DNA of 64,000 nt from Forficula auricularia (Eukaryota; Arthropoda; Insecta; Dermaptera; Forficulidae). Below the pieces are notes generated by a model. It was not told where the DNA came from, did no database searches, and saw only the letters and a program-made list of their open reading frames with translations. Of the stretch, positions 63,571 through 64,000 are shown in pieces. Made by a program: the position numbers and the translations under genes. The stretch's first letter is position 1; the number at the start of each line of letters is the position of its first letter. Location of the stretch: the NCBI GenBank assembly GCA_024734495.1, contig JALMQS010000828.1, forward strand, positions 5,195,603-5,259,602. The letters are read 5' to 3'.

Positions 63571-64000
63571 AGCAAAAAATCACGATGGAGTGACATCTAT
63601 TCAAGAAGTATAGAATAAATAAGGTAGAGCGAATTCAATGCAAATTCACCTTCCTAATATCTATTAGCAAAAAACTTAACGGTGAACAACAACTCCCTCA
63701 ACAAGAATATGTCGTCGCGCAATTTGATATATTATTAATAATAATTATAGATATAAATTATTTATTTGTGCTTGAACATGATTTTTTACGTTTCAACCAT
63801 CTATAAAAAGGAGTAAGCAAAAAAGATTTTAACGGAATTTAATATGACAACCTGCCATGCAGGCTTCGTCTTTCATGCTTACCTACTGATTAATTTTTCT
63901 CTATGGTCTTAGTAAAGTAAAGTCTTATGAATAAACAATTGCATATTGATAAAGTCAGTCCAAGGTGGTTGTAAAAAATAAGACAATATCAGTTTTATTA
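63571..64000. other. Spacer, nothing recognised
   Basis: No supported feature up to the window end. A weak donor-like word (minus, GGTAAGC near 63883) has no open GC-rich exon beside it. Confidence 0.4.

Overview
The window is AT-rich, intron-poor-in-signal eukaryotic DNA, most likely from an insect or other arthropod with a large repeat-filled genome. The evidence is its repeat content: APE-endonuclease LINEs with short microsatellite tails, a Penelope-like reverse transcriptase, Helitrons that end in a hairpin plus CTAGT, tRNA-derived SINEs and many inverted-repeat DNA elements. The species cannot be named from the sequence. There are no operons, bacterial signals, rRNA genes or intact tRNA genes, and no long host open reading frame.

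Host genes appear only as short exon candidates with consensus splice sites, in-frame coding and GC content well above the background. Two are on the minus strand (3841-3999 and 29151-29208) and one is on the plus strand (14792-14854). The window therefore probably lies inside very long introns of one or more host genes.

0-10 kb: tandem repeats, PLE-type (Penelope-like) terminal repeats, a 480-bp palindrome, two related Helitrons and a deletion derivative of a Mutator-like transposon. 10.4-13.7 kb: a complete Mutator-like element with a broken, intron-containing transposase and a nested hAT-type MITE. 13.7-20 kb: the plus-strand exon candidate, large inverted repeats, a SINE, and a TIR element with a LINE fragment nested in it. 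20-34 kb: tandem arrays, Harbinger-type MITEs, inverted 119-bp arrays, Helitrons, the second minus exon and a MITE with a minisatellite core. 34-46 kb: palindromic TIR elements, a 70-bp satellite of about 15 units, a Helitron and a cluster of three SINEs. 46-49.3 kb: a TIR element holding a Penelope-like element and a second PLE-type insertion. 49.3-57 kb: a divergent promoter-like segment, more TIR elements and a Helitron. 57-61.3 kb: a full-length LINE (minus strand) with two ORFs, one single-base frameshift and a 14-bp target-site duplication (TSD). 61.3-64 kb: a SINE with an 11-bp TSD, and a TTAA-flanked MITE with a nested hAT MITE that has a perfect 8-bp TSD.

The recurring theme is a hammerhead-ribozyme-like motif (CUGANGA, helix II, GAAAC) in the PLE-type terminal repeats, present about twenty times and often as inverted pairs. 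The autonomous elements (the LINE, the PLE reverse transcriptase and the Mutator transposase) are all damaged here, so they and the short elements probably depend on proteins made elsewhere in the genome. No search was run. Family names rest on motifs, termini and TSDs read by eye.
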